Positions 1-11,065 are shown, counted from the first letter of the stretch. The stretch: DNA of 64,000 bases from Anisus vortex (GCA_949126835.1 OX421499.1:4170553-4234552), one strand, 5' to 3'. The notes: generated by a model from the letters alone, not told the origin. Numbers and translations are program-made.

Positions 1-187
1 TAAGATAGATAAGATAGATAAGATAGATAAGATAGATAAGATAGATAAGATAGATAAGATAGATAAGATAGATAAGATAGATAAGATAGATAAGATAGAT
101 AAGATAGATAAGATAGATAAGATAGATAAGATAGATAAGATAGATAAGATAGATAAGATAGATAAGATAGATAAGATAGATAAGATA
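1..187. repeat. 9-bp satellite (GATAAGATA)n, cut by window edge
   Basis: About 21 perfect copies of GATAAGATA run from the window edge to 187. The block matches the end of the array at 4155-4361, with the same junction into ATATAGAAAGATAGAT. It is therefore the tail of a longer array outside the window and part of the duplicated segment described at 4175-7455. Confidence 0.97.
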
Positions 188-487
188 GATATATAGAAAG
201 ATAGATAGATTGAGAGAAATGAGAAAAAAATGAACACTAGAGAATAGAAAGAAAAAGATATAAAAAGAAGAATAGAGATAAAAAGGAAAAAGAGAGAAAG
301 ATAATAACAAAGGAAAGAGAATAAGAGTCGAAAAAAAAGACGACAACTAAACTAGATAAGAAAGAGTGAGAGAGAGAGAAAAAGAGAGAGTAGGAGAAAG
401 AGACAGAGAACATGTTCCCGAGTGTCCCGGCTGTTAGGCCATTATAACATTTTATGTTTTATGTTTAAAGTGTGAAATGGGCATTTT
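188..487. other. purine-rich flank, no gene
   Basis: GATA/GAGA-rich sequence grades into ordinary AT-rich DNA by about 420. I see no coding potential or RNA gene. The same sequence recurs at 4362-4661. Confidence 0.8.
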
Positions 488-494
488 GTACTAG

Positions 495-780
495 CAAAGA
501 CTATAATAGATGAACTCATTGCTTTAATATTTCTACTATTTATTGATGACTTGAATGACTTCTTTTCGGAATTCCCGATTCCCTTTTTGTATTGTACACT
601 GTACACTTCCGTTTTATTTAATCGCTATGATTTTCTCAATGAAATATTAAAATTCATATCAAAAGTTGTATACAGCGGAAACCTTTGGGCAAACTTAGGA
701 GCGTAGACGTCATTTAAGGAAGCGTTATTGGATGCGCACGGAAAAAAAAGAACATATAAGCTCTAAAAATAGTGCAAGCG
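495..780 (+). mobile_element. MITE-1 copy, hAT-like, right end shortened
   Basis: The left end reads CAAAGACTATAATAGATG and the body is homologous to 15843-16133 and, inverted, to 46022-46321. The right end stops at GCAAGCG, so about 22 bp of the inverted terminal repeat are missing. GTACTAGC occurs at both borders (488-495 and 781-788), which I read as a 7-8 bp target-site duplication. CAAAG fits the loose hAT terminus pattern YARNG. No transposase is encoded, so it would be non-autonomous. An identical copy lies at 4669-4954. Confidence 0.7.
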
Positions 781-918
781 GTACTAGCTACATAATCTCC
801 ATGTAAAATGTGGGCACGGAGAGTTGTCGGACTTTGCCTTTCCTATACCAATGGGCCAACATGGTCTGAACATGGATACTTTTATTTCCATATACAAGCA
901 GTTGTTGAATATCTAGAT

Positions 919-1318
919 CAGAGGTATCAAACACACAGCCCTCGAGACACATTCGGCCCGCGAAAACTTTTAAACGGCCTTGTCCCATTCTTGAGTTTTC
1001 ACACACAAAGATTTTTTTTTTATGATCGCCGCCGTTTGAGCCTTTGAGCAGCGGTCACCAGTTTCTGTGGCCACGGCATACTAGGGGATGTGTGGCCAGC
1101 ACATAGATCAGCCGCCTTCAACAGCCATATGATCAGTTTGGTCCGAAGGGTAGGCCTACTTAACAAAAAAATTATTATTAATTTTAATAAATAGTAATAA
1201 ATAATTGTAGCGCACGGATTTGTAGGTCTATCATTAAAAGTAAAACCTACATCCGTTTATGCGGCCCGCGGGTTACTTTTATGTGGACCCTCAAAGCAAT
1301 TTTAGTTTGAGACCCCTG
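919..1318 (+). mobile_element. hAT-A relic, 400 bp
   Basis: The ends CAGAGGTATCAAAC and GTTTGAGACCCCTG form an imperfect inverted repeat of the CAGGGGT type common in hAT elements. GGCCCGCG-rich subterminal sequence is present at both ends. Flanking 8-mers ATCTAGAT and ATCTTAAT match at 6 of 8 positions, a plausible decayed target duplication. No open transposase frame is present. A SINE-1 fragment sits inside at about 1050-1150. Confidence 0.6.
1050..1150 (-). mobile_element. SINE-1 fragment, rearranged
   Basis: 1050-1117 is the SINE-1 3' half read antisense (GGCCACGGCATACTAGGGG). It joins directly to the sense-oriented SINE-1 tail (ATGATCAGTTTGGTCCGA) up to about 1150. Two opposite-orientation pieces back to back suggest inversion or two insertions. 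Confidence 0.65.
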
Positions 1319-1370
1319 ATCTTAATTAAAATGTATTCTTTCTTTCAGGAAATACTAAATAATGGGTACC

Positions 1371-1451
1371 TTAACCCTTCCCGTACCGACCTACTTCTAT
1401 CTTTGCTGCCTTCAGTTCCGCTATATACGCGCCCGGGACTGTAAGGGTTAA
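1371..1451 (+). mobile_element. 73-bp piggyBac-like mini-element with TTAA flanks
   Basis: TTAA (1371-1374), then 73 bp starting CCCTTCCCGTACCG and ending GGACTGTAAGGG, then TTAA (1448-1451). A TTAA target duplication and CCCT-type termini are hallmarks of the piggyBac superfamily. An inverted copy of exactly the same length lies at 10500-10572 with TTAA on one side and TTCA on the other. It is far too short to encode a transposase. Confidence 0.6.
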
Positions 1452-2914
1452 GGCCTATACGTGACATGAATTTGAAATTTAAATGAGTCTTATTTAACTC
1501 ACCCTTCCCTACAACTTGACCTGCATTGCGCGCCTTCCTACCTTCTTCGTGTCACATAGACCAATAGCCGAAGTAAGCGGATACATGTCAGATCAGAAAT
1601 TACGTATCCACCATTCTCTAGTTCTTTCTCTTTTTCTCTCTCTCTCTCTCCCTGTCTACCTACCTATCTCTGTCACAAACTCAAACTCAAATTAATTAAC
1701 CCTCGGAACACCGGCACAAAAAAAAACAATCATGTATATCTTAAATTATATATTAAAAAAAAAACTTGTTGGTCGTGAAACGGGGGGAGGGTTCAACTGT
1801 GGATACGGGAGGGGGGGAAGAAGGGAGGGTGGCGGTTGATAGAAACCAGTGGGGTAAAGGGGAGTTAACGGTGGTGGTGTGGCATGATGGGAAGGGGAGG
1901 AGGTCCTAAGCTGACATTGGGAGAAGGGGTACGGTGAAAAGGAAACGAGGGTGGGGTGGTCAAAGGTGGACGATCTCGTCATTACTTATCTTGTTATGGG
2001 GGACAGACCTAAGCGCTCAGATAACAAGATCTTTTTTTTTTAACGGTGTTAATATATGTTATGTCTGGCCCTCCACATTCTCCAAAGATTATAAAAAAAA
2101 AAAATCGAAAAGTTAATAACAACGGAATACTTGGCATGTTATGTTTAGTGATAAACTTGTGATTTCTGTGTGGGGGGTGGGGGTGGGGTCTGGTAAATGA
2201 GTAGTGAAGGGTGCTGCTTTTTTATGTTGCTGTCTTCGTACTCAACTAGGGCTGCCAGACGTCCGGCATGCCCTCCTTTTAATACTATTCTCCTCCGTCC
2301 GGCAGGCAAAGCTAAGAACCTTTAAATTATCCGGCTTTTGTTAATATTGTATGTAAAGTTTCAAAAATAGTATTAACATGTTAAGAATATAACACATAAA
2401 CAAGTGATCATTTGTACAATAAAAGAATGATGCGTTTTTTTTTGTTAAAGACTCTTGCGTGAACTGTAAAATGTTTGTGTTTTCAAAGTTATTTAACAAA
2501 ACTATTTCTCTGTCAGTTTACCAATAAGGCCTACGCACTTTTTGAATTGGCAGCTCTTGTAATAAAATTATACGGGTTTAATGCGAAACAATCCAATTGA
2601 AACACAATGTCCTCCTTTGTCTAAGATGGGTTGCAGTTTAAAGGTGGGGAGGGTGACTCATGTAACGGGCCTAGCGGTCTAATCTTTTGCTTAGGGGCAT
2701 TTTGAGGAGTATTGTTGAGACATGGAGATGTATAGTACAGGCCACATAGGTCGCTGGCAAGTAGGTTGGCGCCCCCCCCCCCCCCACTGTGGCGATGATA
2801 ACGGGTAGTTTTAGAAAAGAAGGTCAGGCGGGAGAGAATCTCCTGTATTCATTAGCTCCGGTGAAGACGAATATTTGTTTTCCCGTCTCGTTAAATGAAG
2901 TAGAGATGAGAACT
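1452..2914. other. spacer of the macro-repeat, no gene seen
   Basis: Ordinary AT-rich DNA with a CT tract near 1630-1650, G-rich tracts at 1780-1960 and 2168-2190, and a 14-base C run ending at 2785. A stretch beginning GGGCTGCCAGACGTCC near 2249 resembles the end of a dispersed hAT-type element, but I find no partner end. Short open frames here are not protein-like. Confidence 0.6.
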
Positions 2915-3281
2915 GAACCCAAACTATGCCGACGACCCAACCGAACCCAAACTCTGCCGACGACCCAACCGAACCAAAACTCTGCCGACGACCCAACCGA
3001 ACCCAAACTCTGCCGACGACCCAACCGAACCAAAACTCTGCCGACGACCCAACCGAACCCAAACTCTGAAGGCGACCCAACCGAACCAAAACTCTGCCGA
3101 CGACCCAACCGAACCAAAACTCTGCCGACGACCCAACCGAACCAAAACTCTGCCGACGACCCAACCGAACCAAAACTCTGCCGACGACCAAAGCGAACCA
3201 AAACTCTGCCGACGACCAAACCGAACCCAAACTCTGAAGGCGACCCAACCGAACCAAAACTCTGCCGACGACCAAATCGAA
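2915..3281. repeat. 28-bp minisatellite, short copy (about 12.6 units)
   Basis: Tandem 28-bp units built on CCGACGACCCAACCGA followed by ACCAAAACTCTG, with recurrent variants CCAAATCG and GAAGGCGACC. The array ends abruptly at 3281 and joins a GATA/GACA tetranucleotide stretch. In the second copy the same position (7455) continues as minisatellite. Confidence 0.97.
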
Positions 3282-3353
3282 TAGATAGATAGACAGATAG
3301 ACAGATAAGATAGATAGATATATAGACAGATAAGATAGATAGATATATAGACA
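3282..3353. repeat. GATA/GACA junction sequence
   Basis: Imperfect GATAGATAGACAGATA sequence with a 24-bp duplication links the minisatellite to the 9-bp arrays. Confidence 0.9.
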
Positions 3354-3875
3354 GATGAGACAGATGAGACAGATGAGACAGATGAGACAGATGAGACAGA
3401 TGAGACAGATGAGACAGATGAGACAGATGAGACAGATGAGACAGATGAGACAGATGAGACAGATGAGACAGATGAGACAGATGAGACAGATGAGACAGAT
3501 GAGACAGATGAGACAGATGAGACAGATGAGACAGATGAGACAGATGAGACAGATGAGACAGATGAGACAGATGAGACAGATGAGACAGATGAGACAGATG
3601 AGACAGATGAGACAGATGAGACAGATGAGACAGATGAGACAGATGAGACAGATGAGACAGATGAGACAGATGAGACAGATGAGACAGATGAGACAGATGA
3701 GACAGATGAGACAGATGAGACAGATGAGACAGATGAGACAGATGAGACAGATGAGACAGATGAGACAGATGAGACAGATGAGACAGATGAGACAGATGAG
3801 ACAGATGAGACAGATGAGACAGATGAGACAGATGAGACAGATGAGACAGATGAGACAGATGAGACAGATGAGACA
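3354..3875. repeat. 9-bp satellite block 1, (GATGAGACA)58
   Basis: Exactly 58 perfect copies of GATGAGACA (522 bp) with no variant unit inside. It changes abruptly to the next variant at 3876. The 9-bp period keeps a frame open as a Met-Arg-Gln repeat; I regard that as a consequence of the period, not a gene. Confidence 0.98.
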
Positions 3876-4154
3876 GATAAGACAGATAAGACAGATAAGA
3901 CAGATAAGACAGATAAGACAGATAAGACAGATAAGACAGATAAGACAGATAAGACAGATAAGACAGATAAGACAGATAAGACAGATAAGACAGATAAGAC
4001 AGATAAGACAGATAAGACAGATAAGACAGATAAGACAGATAAGACAGATAAGACAGATAAGACAGATAAGACAGATAAGACAGATAAGACAGATAAGACA
4101 GATAAGACAGATAAGACAGATAAGACAGATAAGACAGATAAGACAGATAAGACA
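3876..4154. repeat. 9-bp satellite block 2, (GATAAGACA)31
   Basis: 31 perfect copies of GATAAGACA (279 bp). It differs from block 1 by one G-to-A change and from block 3 by one C-to-T change, so it is the one-step intermediate between its neighbours. Confidence 0.98.
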
Positions 4155-4361
4155 GATAAGATAGATAAGATAGATAAGATAGATAAGATAGATAAGATAG
4201 ATAAGATAGATAAGATAGATAAGATAGATAAGATAGATAAGATAGATAAGATAGATAAGATAGATAAGATAGATAAGATAGATAAGATAGATAAGATAGA
4301 TAAGATAGATAAGATAGATAAGATAGATAAGATAGATAAGATAGATAAGATAGATAAGATA
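4155..4361. repeat. 9-bp satellite block 3, (GATAAGATA)23
   Basis: 23 perfect copies of GATAAGATA (207 bp), the same unit as the array at the window start. From 4175 on it is included in the exact duplication of bases 1-3281. Confidence 0.98.
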
Positions 4362-4668
4362 GATATATAGAAAGATAGATAGATTGAGAGAAATGAGAAA
4401 AAAATGAACACTAGAGAATAGAAAGAAAAAGATATAAAAAGAAGAATAGAGATAAAAAGGAAAAAGAGAGAAAGATAATAACAAAGGAAAGAGAATAAGA
4501 GTCGAAAAAAAAGACGACAACTAAACTAGATAAGAAAGAGTGAGAGAGAGAGAAAAAGAGAGAGTAGGAGAAAGAGACAGAGAACATGTTCCCGAGTGTC
4601 CCGGCTGTTAGGCCATTATAACATTTTATGTTTTATGTTTAAAGTGTGAAATGGGCATTTTGTACTAG

Positions 4669-4954
4669 CAAAGACTATAATAGATGAACTCATTGCTTTA
4701 ATATTTCTACTATTTATTGATGACTTGAATGACTTCTTTTCGGAATTCCCGATTCCCTTTTTGTATTGTACACTGTACACTTCCGTTTTATTTAATCGCT
4801 ATGATTTTCTCAATGAAATATTAAAATTCATATCAAAAGTTGTATACAGCGGAAACCTTTGGGCAAACTTAGGAGCGTAGACGTCATTTAAGGAAGCGTT
4901 ATTGGATGCGCACGGAAAAAAAAGAACATATAAGCTCTAAAAATAGTGCAAGCG
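4669..4954 (+). mobile_element. MITE-1 copy inside the duplicate
   Basis: Identical to 495-780, including the shortened right end and the GTACTAG flanks. It was copied with the segment rather than independently inserted. Confidence 0.7.
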
Positions 4955-5092
4955 GTACTAGCTACATAATCTCCATGTAAAATGTGGGCACGGAGAGTTG
5001 TCGGACTTTGCCTTTCCTATACCAATGGGCCAACATGGTCTGAACATGGATACTTTTATTTCCATATACAAGCAGTTGTTGAATATCTAGAT

Positions 5093-5492
5093 CAGAGGTA
5101 TCAAACACACAGCCCTCGAGACACATTCGGCCCGCGAAAACTTTTAAACGGCCTTGTCCCATTCTTGAGTTTTCACACACAAAGATTTTTTTTTTATGAT
5201 CGCCGCCGTTTGAGCCTTTGAGCAGCGGTCACCAGTTTCTGTGGCCACGGCATACTAGGGGATGTGTGGCCAGCACATAGATCAGCCGCCTTCAACAGCC
5301 ATATGATCAGTTTGGTCCGAAGGGTAGGCCTACTTAACAAAAAAATTATTATTAATTTTAATAAATAGTAATAAATAATTGTAGCGCACGGATTTGTAGG
5401 TCTATCATTAAAAGTAAAACCTACATCCGTTTATGCGGCCCGCGGGTTACTTTTATGTGGACCCTCAAAGCAATTTTAGTTTGAGACCCCTG
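5093..5492 (+). mobile_element. hAT-A relic inside the duplicate
   Basis: Identical copy of 919-1318, including the nested SINE-1 fragment (about 5224-5324). Confidence 0.6.
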
Positions 5493-5544
5493 ATCTTAAT
5501 TAAAATGTATTCTTTCTTTCAGGAAATACTAAATAATGGGTACC

Positions 5545-5625
5545 TTAACCCTTCCCGTACCGACCTACTTCTATCTTTGCTGCCTTCAGTTCCGCTATAT
5601 ACGCGCCCGGGACTGTAAGGGTTAA
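5545..5625 (+). mobile_element. 73-bp piggyBac-like element inside the duplicate
   Basis: Identical copy of 1371-1451, TTAA flanks included. Confidence 0.6.
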
Positions 5626-7088
5626 GGCCTATACGTGACATGAATTTGAAATTTAAATGAGTCTTATTTAACTCACCCTTCCCTACAACTTGACCTGCAT
5701 TGCGCGCCTTCCTACCTTCTTCGTGTCACATAGACCAATAGCCGAAGTAAGCGGATACATGTCAGATCAGAAATTACGTATCCACCATTCTCTAGTTCTT
5801 TCTCTTTTTCTCTCTCTCTCTCTCCCTGTCTACCTACCTATCTCTGTCACAAACTCAAACTCAAATTAATTAACCCTCGGAACACCGGCACAAAAAAAAA
5901 CAATCATGTATATCTTAAATTATATATTAAAAAAAAAACTTGTTGGTCGTGAAACGGGGGGAGGGTTCAACTGTGGATACGGGAGGGGGGGAAGAAGGGA
6001 GGGTGGCGGTTGATAGAAACCAGTGGGGTAAAGGGGAGTTAACGGTGGTGGTGTGGCATGATGGGAAGGGGAGGAGGTCCTAAGCTGACATTGGGAGAAG
6101 GGGTACGGTGAAAAGGAAACGAGGGTGGGGTGGTCAAAGGTGGACGATCTCGTCATTACTTATCTTGTTATGGGGGACAGACCTAAGCGCTCAGATAACA
6201 AGATCTTTTTTTTTTAACGGTGTTAATATATGTTATGTCTGGCCCTCCACATTCTCCAAAGATTATAAAAAAAAAAAATCGAAAAGTTAATAACAACGGA
6301 ATACTTGGCATGTTATGTTTAGTGATAAACTTGTGATTTCTGTGTGGGGGGTGGGGGTGGGGTCTGGTAAATGAGTAGTGAAGGGTGCTGCTTTTTTATG
6401 TTGCTGTCTTCGTACTCAACTAGGGCTGCCAGACGTCCGGCATGCCCTCCTTTTAATACTATTCTCCTCCGTCCGGCAGGCAAAGCTAAGAACCTTTAAA
6501 TTATCCGGCTTTTGTTAATATTGTATGTAAAGTTTCAAAAATAGTATTAACATGTTAAGAATATAACACATAAACAAGTGATCATTTGTACAATAAAAGA
6601 ATGATGCGTTTTTTTTTGTTAAAGACTCTTGCGTGAACTGTAAAATGTTTGTGTTTTCAAAGTTATTTAACAAAACTATTTCTCTGTCAGTTTACCAATA
6701 AGGCCTACGCACTTTTTGAATTGGCAGCTCTTGTAATAAAATTATACGGGTTTAATGCGAAACAATCCAATTGAAACACAATGTCCTCCTTTGTCTAAGA
6801 TGGGTTGCAGTTTAAAGGTGGGGAGGGTGACTCATGTAACGGGCCTAGCGGTCTAATCTTTTGCTTAGGGGCATTTTGAGGAGTATTGTTGAGACATGGA
6901 GATGTATAGTACAGGCCACATAGGTCGCTGGCAAGTAGGTTGGCGCCCCCCCCCCCCCCACTGTGGCGATGATAACGGGTAGTTTTAGAAAAGAAGGTCA
7001 GGCGGGAGAGAATCTCCTGTATTCATTAGCTCCGGTGAAGACGAATATTTGTTTTCCCGTCTCGTTAAATGAAGTAGAGATGAGAACT
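5626..7088. other. second copy of the macro-repeat spacer
   Basis: Same content as 1452-2914. No gene seen. Confidence 0.6.
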
Positions 7089-10000
7089 GAACCCAAACTA
7101 TGCCGACGACCCAACCGAACCCAAACTCTGCCGACGACCCAACCGAACCAAAACTCTGCCGACGACCCAACCGAACCCAAACTCTGCCGACGACCCAACC
7201 GAACCAAAACTCTGCCGACGACCCAACCGAACCCAAACTCTGAAGGCGACCCAACCGAACCAAAACTCTGCCGACGACCCAACCGAACCAAAACTCTGCC
7301 GACGACCCAACCGAACCAAAACTCTGCCGACGACCCAACCGAACCAAAACTCTGCCGACGACCAAAGCGAACCAAAACTCTGCCGACGACCAAACCGAAC
7401 CCAAACTCTGAAGGCGACCCAACCGAACCAAAACTCTGCCGACGACCAAATCGAACCAAAACTCTGCCGACGACCAAACCGAACCCAAACTCTGAAGGCG
7501 ACCCAACCGAACCAAAACTCTGCCGACGACCCAACCGAACCAAAACTCTGCCGACGACCCAACCGAACCAAAACTCTGCCGACGACCCAACCGAACCTAA
7601 ACTCTGCCGACGACCAAATCGAACCAAAACTCTGCCGACGACCCAACCGAAACAAAACTCTGCCGACGACCCAACCGAACCAAAACTCTGAAGGCGACCC
7701 AACCGAACCAAAACTCTGCCGACGACCCAACCGAACCAAAACTCTGCCGACGACCAAATCGAACCCAAACTCTGAAGGCGACCCAACCGAACCAAAACTC
7801 TGCCGACGACCCAACCGAACCAAAACTCTGCCGACGACCAAATCGAACCCAAACTCTGAAGGCGACCCAACCGAACCAAAACTCTGCCGACGACCAAATC
7901 GAACCCAAACTCTGAAGGCGACCCAACCGAACCAAAACTCTGCCGACGACCCAATCGAACCCAAACTCTGCCGGCGACCAAACCGAACCAAAACTCTGCC
8001 GACGACCAAATCGAACCCAAACTCTGCCGGCGACCAAACCGAACCGAAACTCTGCCGGTGACCCAACCGAACCAAAACTCTGCCGACGACCAAATCGAAC
8101 CAAAACTCTGCCGACGACCCAACCGAACCAAAACTCTGCCGACGACCCAACCGAACCAAAACTCTGCCTACGACCCAACCGAACCAAAACTCTGCCGACG
8201 ACCCAACCGAACCAAAACTCTGCCGACGACCAAATCGAACCCAAACTCTGAAGGCGATCCAACCAAACCAAAACTCTGCCGACGACCAAATCGAACCAAA
8301 ACTCTGCCGACGACCAAATCGAACCCAAACTCTGAAGGCGACCCAACCGAACCAAAACTCTGCCGACGACCCAACCGAACCAAAACTCTGCCGACGACCA
8401 AATCGAACCAAAACTCTGCCGACGACCCAACCGAACCAAAACTCTGCCGACGACCCAACCGAACCAAAACTCTGCCGACGACCAAATCGAACCCAAACTC
8501 TGAAGGCGACCCAACCGAACCAAAACTCTGCCGACGACCCAACCGAACCAAAACTCTGCCGACGACCCAACCGAACCCAAACTCTGCCGACGACCCAACC
8601 GAACCAAAACTCTGCCGACGACCCAACCGAACCCAAACTCTGAAGGCGACCCAACCGAACCAAAACTCTGCCGACGACCCAACCGAACCAAAACTCTGCC
8701 GACGACCCAACCGAACCAAAACTCTGCCGACGACCCAACCGAACCAAAACTCTGCCGACGACCAAAGCGAACCAAAACTCTGCCGACGACCAAACCGAAC
8801 CCAAACTCTGAAGGCGACCCAACCGAACCAAAACTCTGCCGACGACCAAATCGAACCAAACTCTGCCGACGACCAAACCGAACCCAAACTCTGAAGGCGA
8901 CCCAACCGAACCAAAACTCTGCCGACGACCCAACCGAACCAAAACTCTGCCGACGACCCAACCGAACCAAAACTCTGCCGACGACCCAACCGAACCAAAA
9001 CTCTGCCGACGACCAAATCGAACCAAAACTCTGCCGACGACCCAACCGAAACAAAACTCTGCCGACGACCCAACCGAACCAAAACTCTGAAGGCGACCCA
9101 ACCGAACCAAAACTCTGCCGACGACCCAACCGAACCAAAACTCTGCCGACGACCAAATCGAACCCAAACTCTGAAGGCGACCCAACCGAACCAAAACTCT
9201 GCCGACGACCCAACCGAACCAAAACTCTGCCGACGACCCAACCGAACCAAAACTCTGCCGACGACCAAATCGAACCCAAACTCTGAAGGCGACCCAACCG
9301 AACCAAAACTCTGCCGACGACCCAACCGAACCAAAACTCTGCCGACGACCAAATCGAACCCAAACTCTGAAGGCGACCCAACCGAACCAAAGCTCTGCCG
9401 ACGACCAAATCGAACCCAAACTCTGAAGGCGACCCAACCGAACCAAAACTCTGCCGACGACCCAATCGAACCCAAACTCTGCCGGCGACCAAACCGAACC
9501 AAAACTCTGCCGACGACCAAATCGAACCCAAACTCTGCCGGCGACCAAACCGAACCGAAACTCTGCCGGTGACCCAACCGAACCAAAACTCTGCCGACGA
9601 CCAAATCGAACCAAAACTCTGCCGACGACCCAACCGAACCAAAACTCTGCCGACGACCCAACCGAACCAAAACTCTGCCTACGACCCAAACGAACCAAAA
9701 CTCTGCCGACGACCCAACCGAACCAAAACTCTGCCGACGACCAAATCGAACCCAAACTCTGAAGGCGACCCAACCAAACCAAAACTCTGCCGACGACCAA
9801 ATCGAACCAAAACTCTGCCGACGACCAAATCGAACCCAAACTCTGAAGGCGACCCAACCGAACCAAAACTCTGCCGACGACCCAACCGAACCAAAACTCT
9901 GCCGACGACCAAATCGAACCAAAACTCTGCCGACGACCCAACCGAACCAAAACTCTGCCGACGACCCAACCGAACCAAAACTCTGCCGACGACCAAATCG

Positions 10001-10369
10001 AACCCAAACTCTGAAGGCGACCCAACCGAACCAAAACTCTGCCGACGACCCAACCGAACCAAAACTCTGCCGACGACCTAATCGAACCCAAACTCTGAAG
10101 ACGACCCAACCGAACCAAAACTCTGCCGACGACCAAATCGAACCCAAACTCTGAAGGCGACCCAACCGAACCAAAACTCTGCCGACGACCAAATCGAACC
10201 CAAACTCTGAAGGCGACCCAACCGAACCAAAACTCTGCCGACGACCCAACCGAACCAAAGCTCTGCCGACGACCAAATCGAACCCAAACTCTGAAGGCGA
10301 CCCAACCGAACCAAAACTCTGCCGACGACCCAATCGAACCCAAACTCTGCCGGCGACCGAACAAAACCC
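7089..10369. repeat. 28-bp minisatellite, long array (about 116 units) with higher-order repeat
   Basis: About 116 tandem 28-bp units. Variants recur in the same order 1.4-1.5 kb apart: the rare AAAGCG unit at 7361 returns at 8761 (offset 1400, 50 units), and the CCTACGACCC unit near 8167 returns at about 9678 (offset 1511). One unit near 8850 has lost an A, and four extra units account for the rest of the offset difference. Because 28 is not a multiple of 3 and the unit lacks stops, frames longer than 1000 codons stay open on the minus strand and shorter ones on the plus strand. Their conceptual products are 28-residue repeats such as GRRQSFGSVGSSAEFW. I do not regard these as genes. Confidence 0.97.
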
Positions 10370-10495
10370 GAATTCAAAGTCACGGAGTACGAACCGAACG
10401 AACCCATATCAAACTAAAAGAACCCAAGACCTTTTTATCTTTTCACTAGCTACTAGCACAGACCTACACCGAAAATGATTAGGCCTACATTTGTA

Positions 10496-10576
10496 TTAAC
10501 CCTTACAGTCCCGGGCACGTATATAGCGGGACTGAAGGCAGCATAGATAGAAGTAGGTCGGTACGGGAAGGGTTCA
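10496..10576 (-). mobile_element. 73-bp piggyBac-like mini-element, inverted copy
   Basis: TTAA (10496-10499), 73 bp from CCCTTACAGTCCCGGG to CGGTACGGGAAGGG, then TTCA (10573-10576), a one-base decay of TTAA. It is the reverse complement of 1375-1447 with a few substitutions and the same length. It lies 130 bp past the minisatellite, outside the duplicated segment, so it is an independent copy. Confidence 0.6.
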
Positions 10577-10842
10577 TAGTATTTGAAAACAAAAGGATGT
10601 TTTTTTATGACCAGTTCTCTCCCCCCTCCCCCCCCCCCCCCCCAACACCACTTGACGCACTGGCTTTGATTTGTAGAAATGATCGTCCAAACAAAAATCA
10701 AACAAGGACAAAAAAAACAACGCAAAACTTTGCTTAAACAAACAGGAATTGACAACGCAAGTGACCTAGATGAATGTATCTCAAAATTCAGCTTGCTCTT
10801 CCCGCCTCTGCGACGTCAAACTGGTTTGATAGTTTGATGATC
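10577..10842. other. unassigned sequence with C run
   Basis: Contains a C-rich run (10621-10644) and otherwise unremarkable AT-rich DNA. No gene seen. Confidence 0.6.
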
Positions 10843-10986
10843 CAGGGCTGTGGAGTCGGAGTCGAAGAGTCGGAGGAATTTTTGGTACCTGGAGTCGGAG
10901 TCGGAGTTGGAGTCGGAAGTACAAAAAATTCGGAGTCGGAGTCGGAGTTGGAGTCGGAACATTTAACTACCGACTTCACAGCCCTG
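10843..10986 (+). mobile_element. hAT-C non-autonomous element, 144 bp
   Basis: The ends CAGGGCTGTGGAGTCGG and CCGACTTCACAGCCCTG form a nearly perfect inverted repeat. The interior is mostly repeated GGAGTC hexamers plus the pair GGAATTTTTGGTACC and ACAAAAAATTCGGAG. The right flank GTTTGATC resembles the left flank GTTTGATGATC, which would be an 8-bp target duplication with a 3-bp GAT gain. I recall similar GGAGTCGG elements from many animal genomes. Confidence 0.7.
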
Positions 10987-11065
10987 GTTTGATCTTCTCT
11001 CCCTGGCTGCCTTTTCCCCATACAAACAATGTGCGTGTAATCATAAAAAGTATAAAAAAAGTAAA

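Larger units (their letters stand above)
4175..7455 (+). repeat. 3281-bp direct duplication of bases 1-3281
   Basis: Every landmark in 1-3281 recurs at a constant offset of 4174, including homopolymer lengths (the 14-C run, the A and T runs) and the CT tract. I find no substitution or indel by eye. Identity stops at 3281/7455, inside the 28-bp minisatellite. The left limit is unknown because copy 1 starts at the window edge. This is either a very recent tandem duplication or gene conversion of a macrosatellite, or an assembly duplication. Confidence 0.95.

Noticed and set aside
2811..4520. 569- and 495-codon minus frames and a 269-codon plus frame of Met-Arg-Gln/Ile repeats
   Set aside because: Products of stop-free 9-bp and 28-bp tandem arrays, not genes.
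7098..10364. A 1088-codon minus-strand open frame (and similar frames of 681, 721 and 377 codons)
   Set aside because: Entirely inside the 28-bp minisatellite; several frames are open at once on both strands because the unit lacks stops. No domain, no start context, no flanking exons.
7089..10369. CRISPR array
   Set aside because: Units are contiguous with no unique spacers, and the DNA is clearly eukaryotic.
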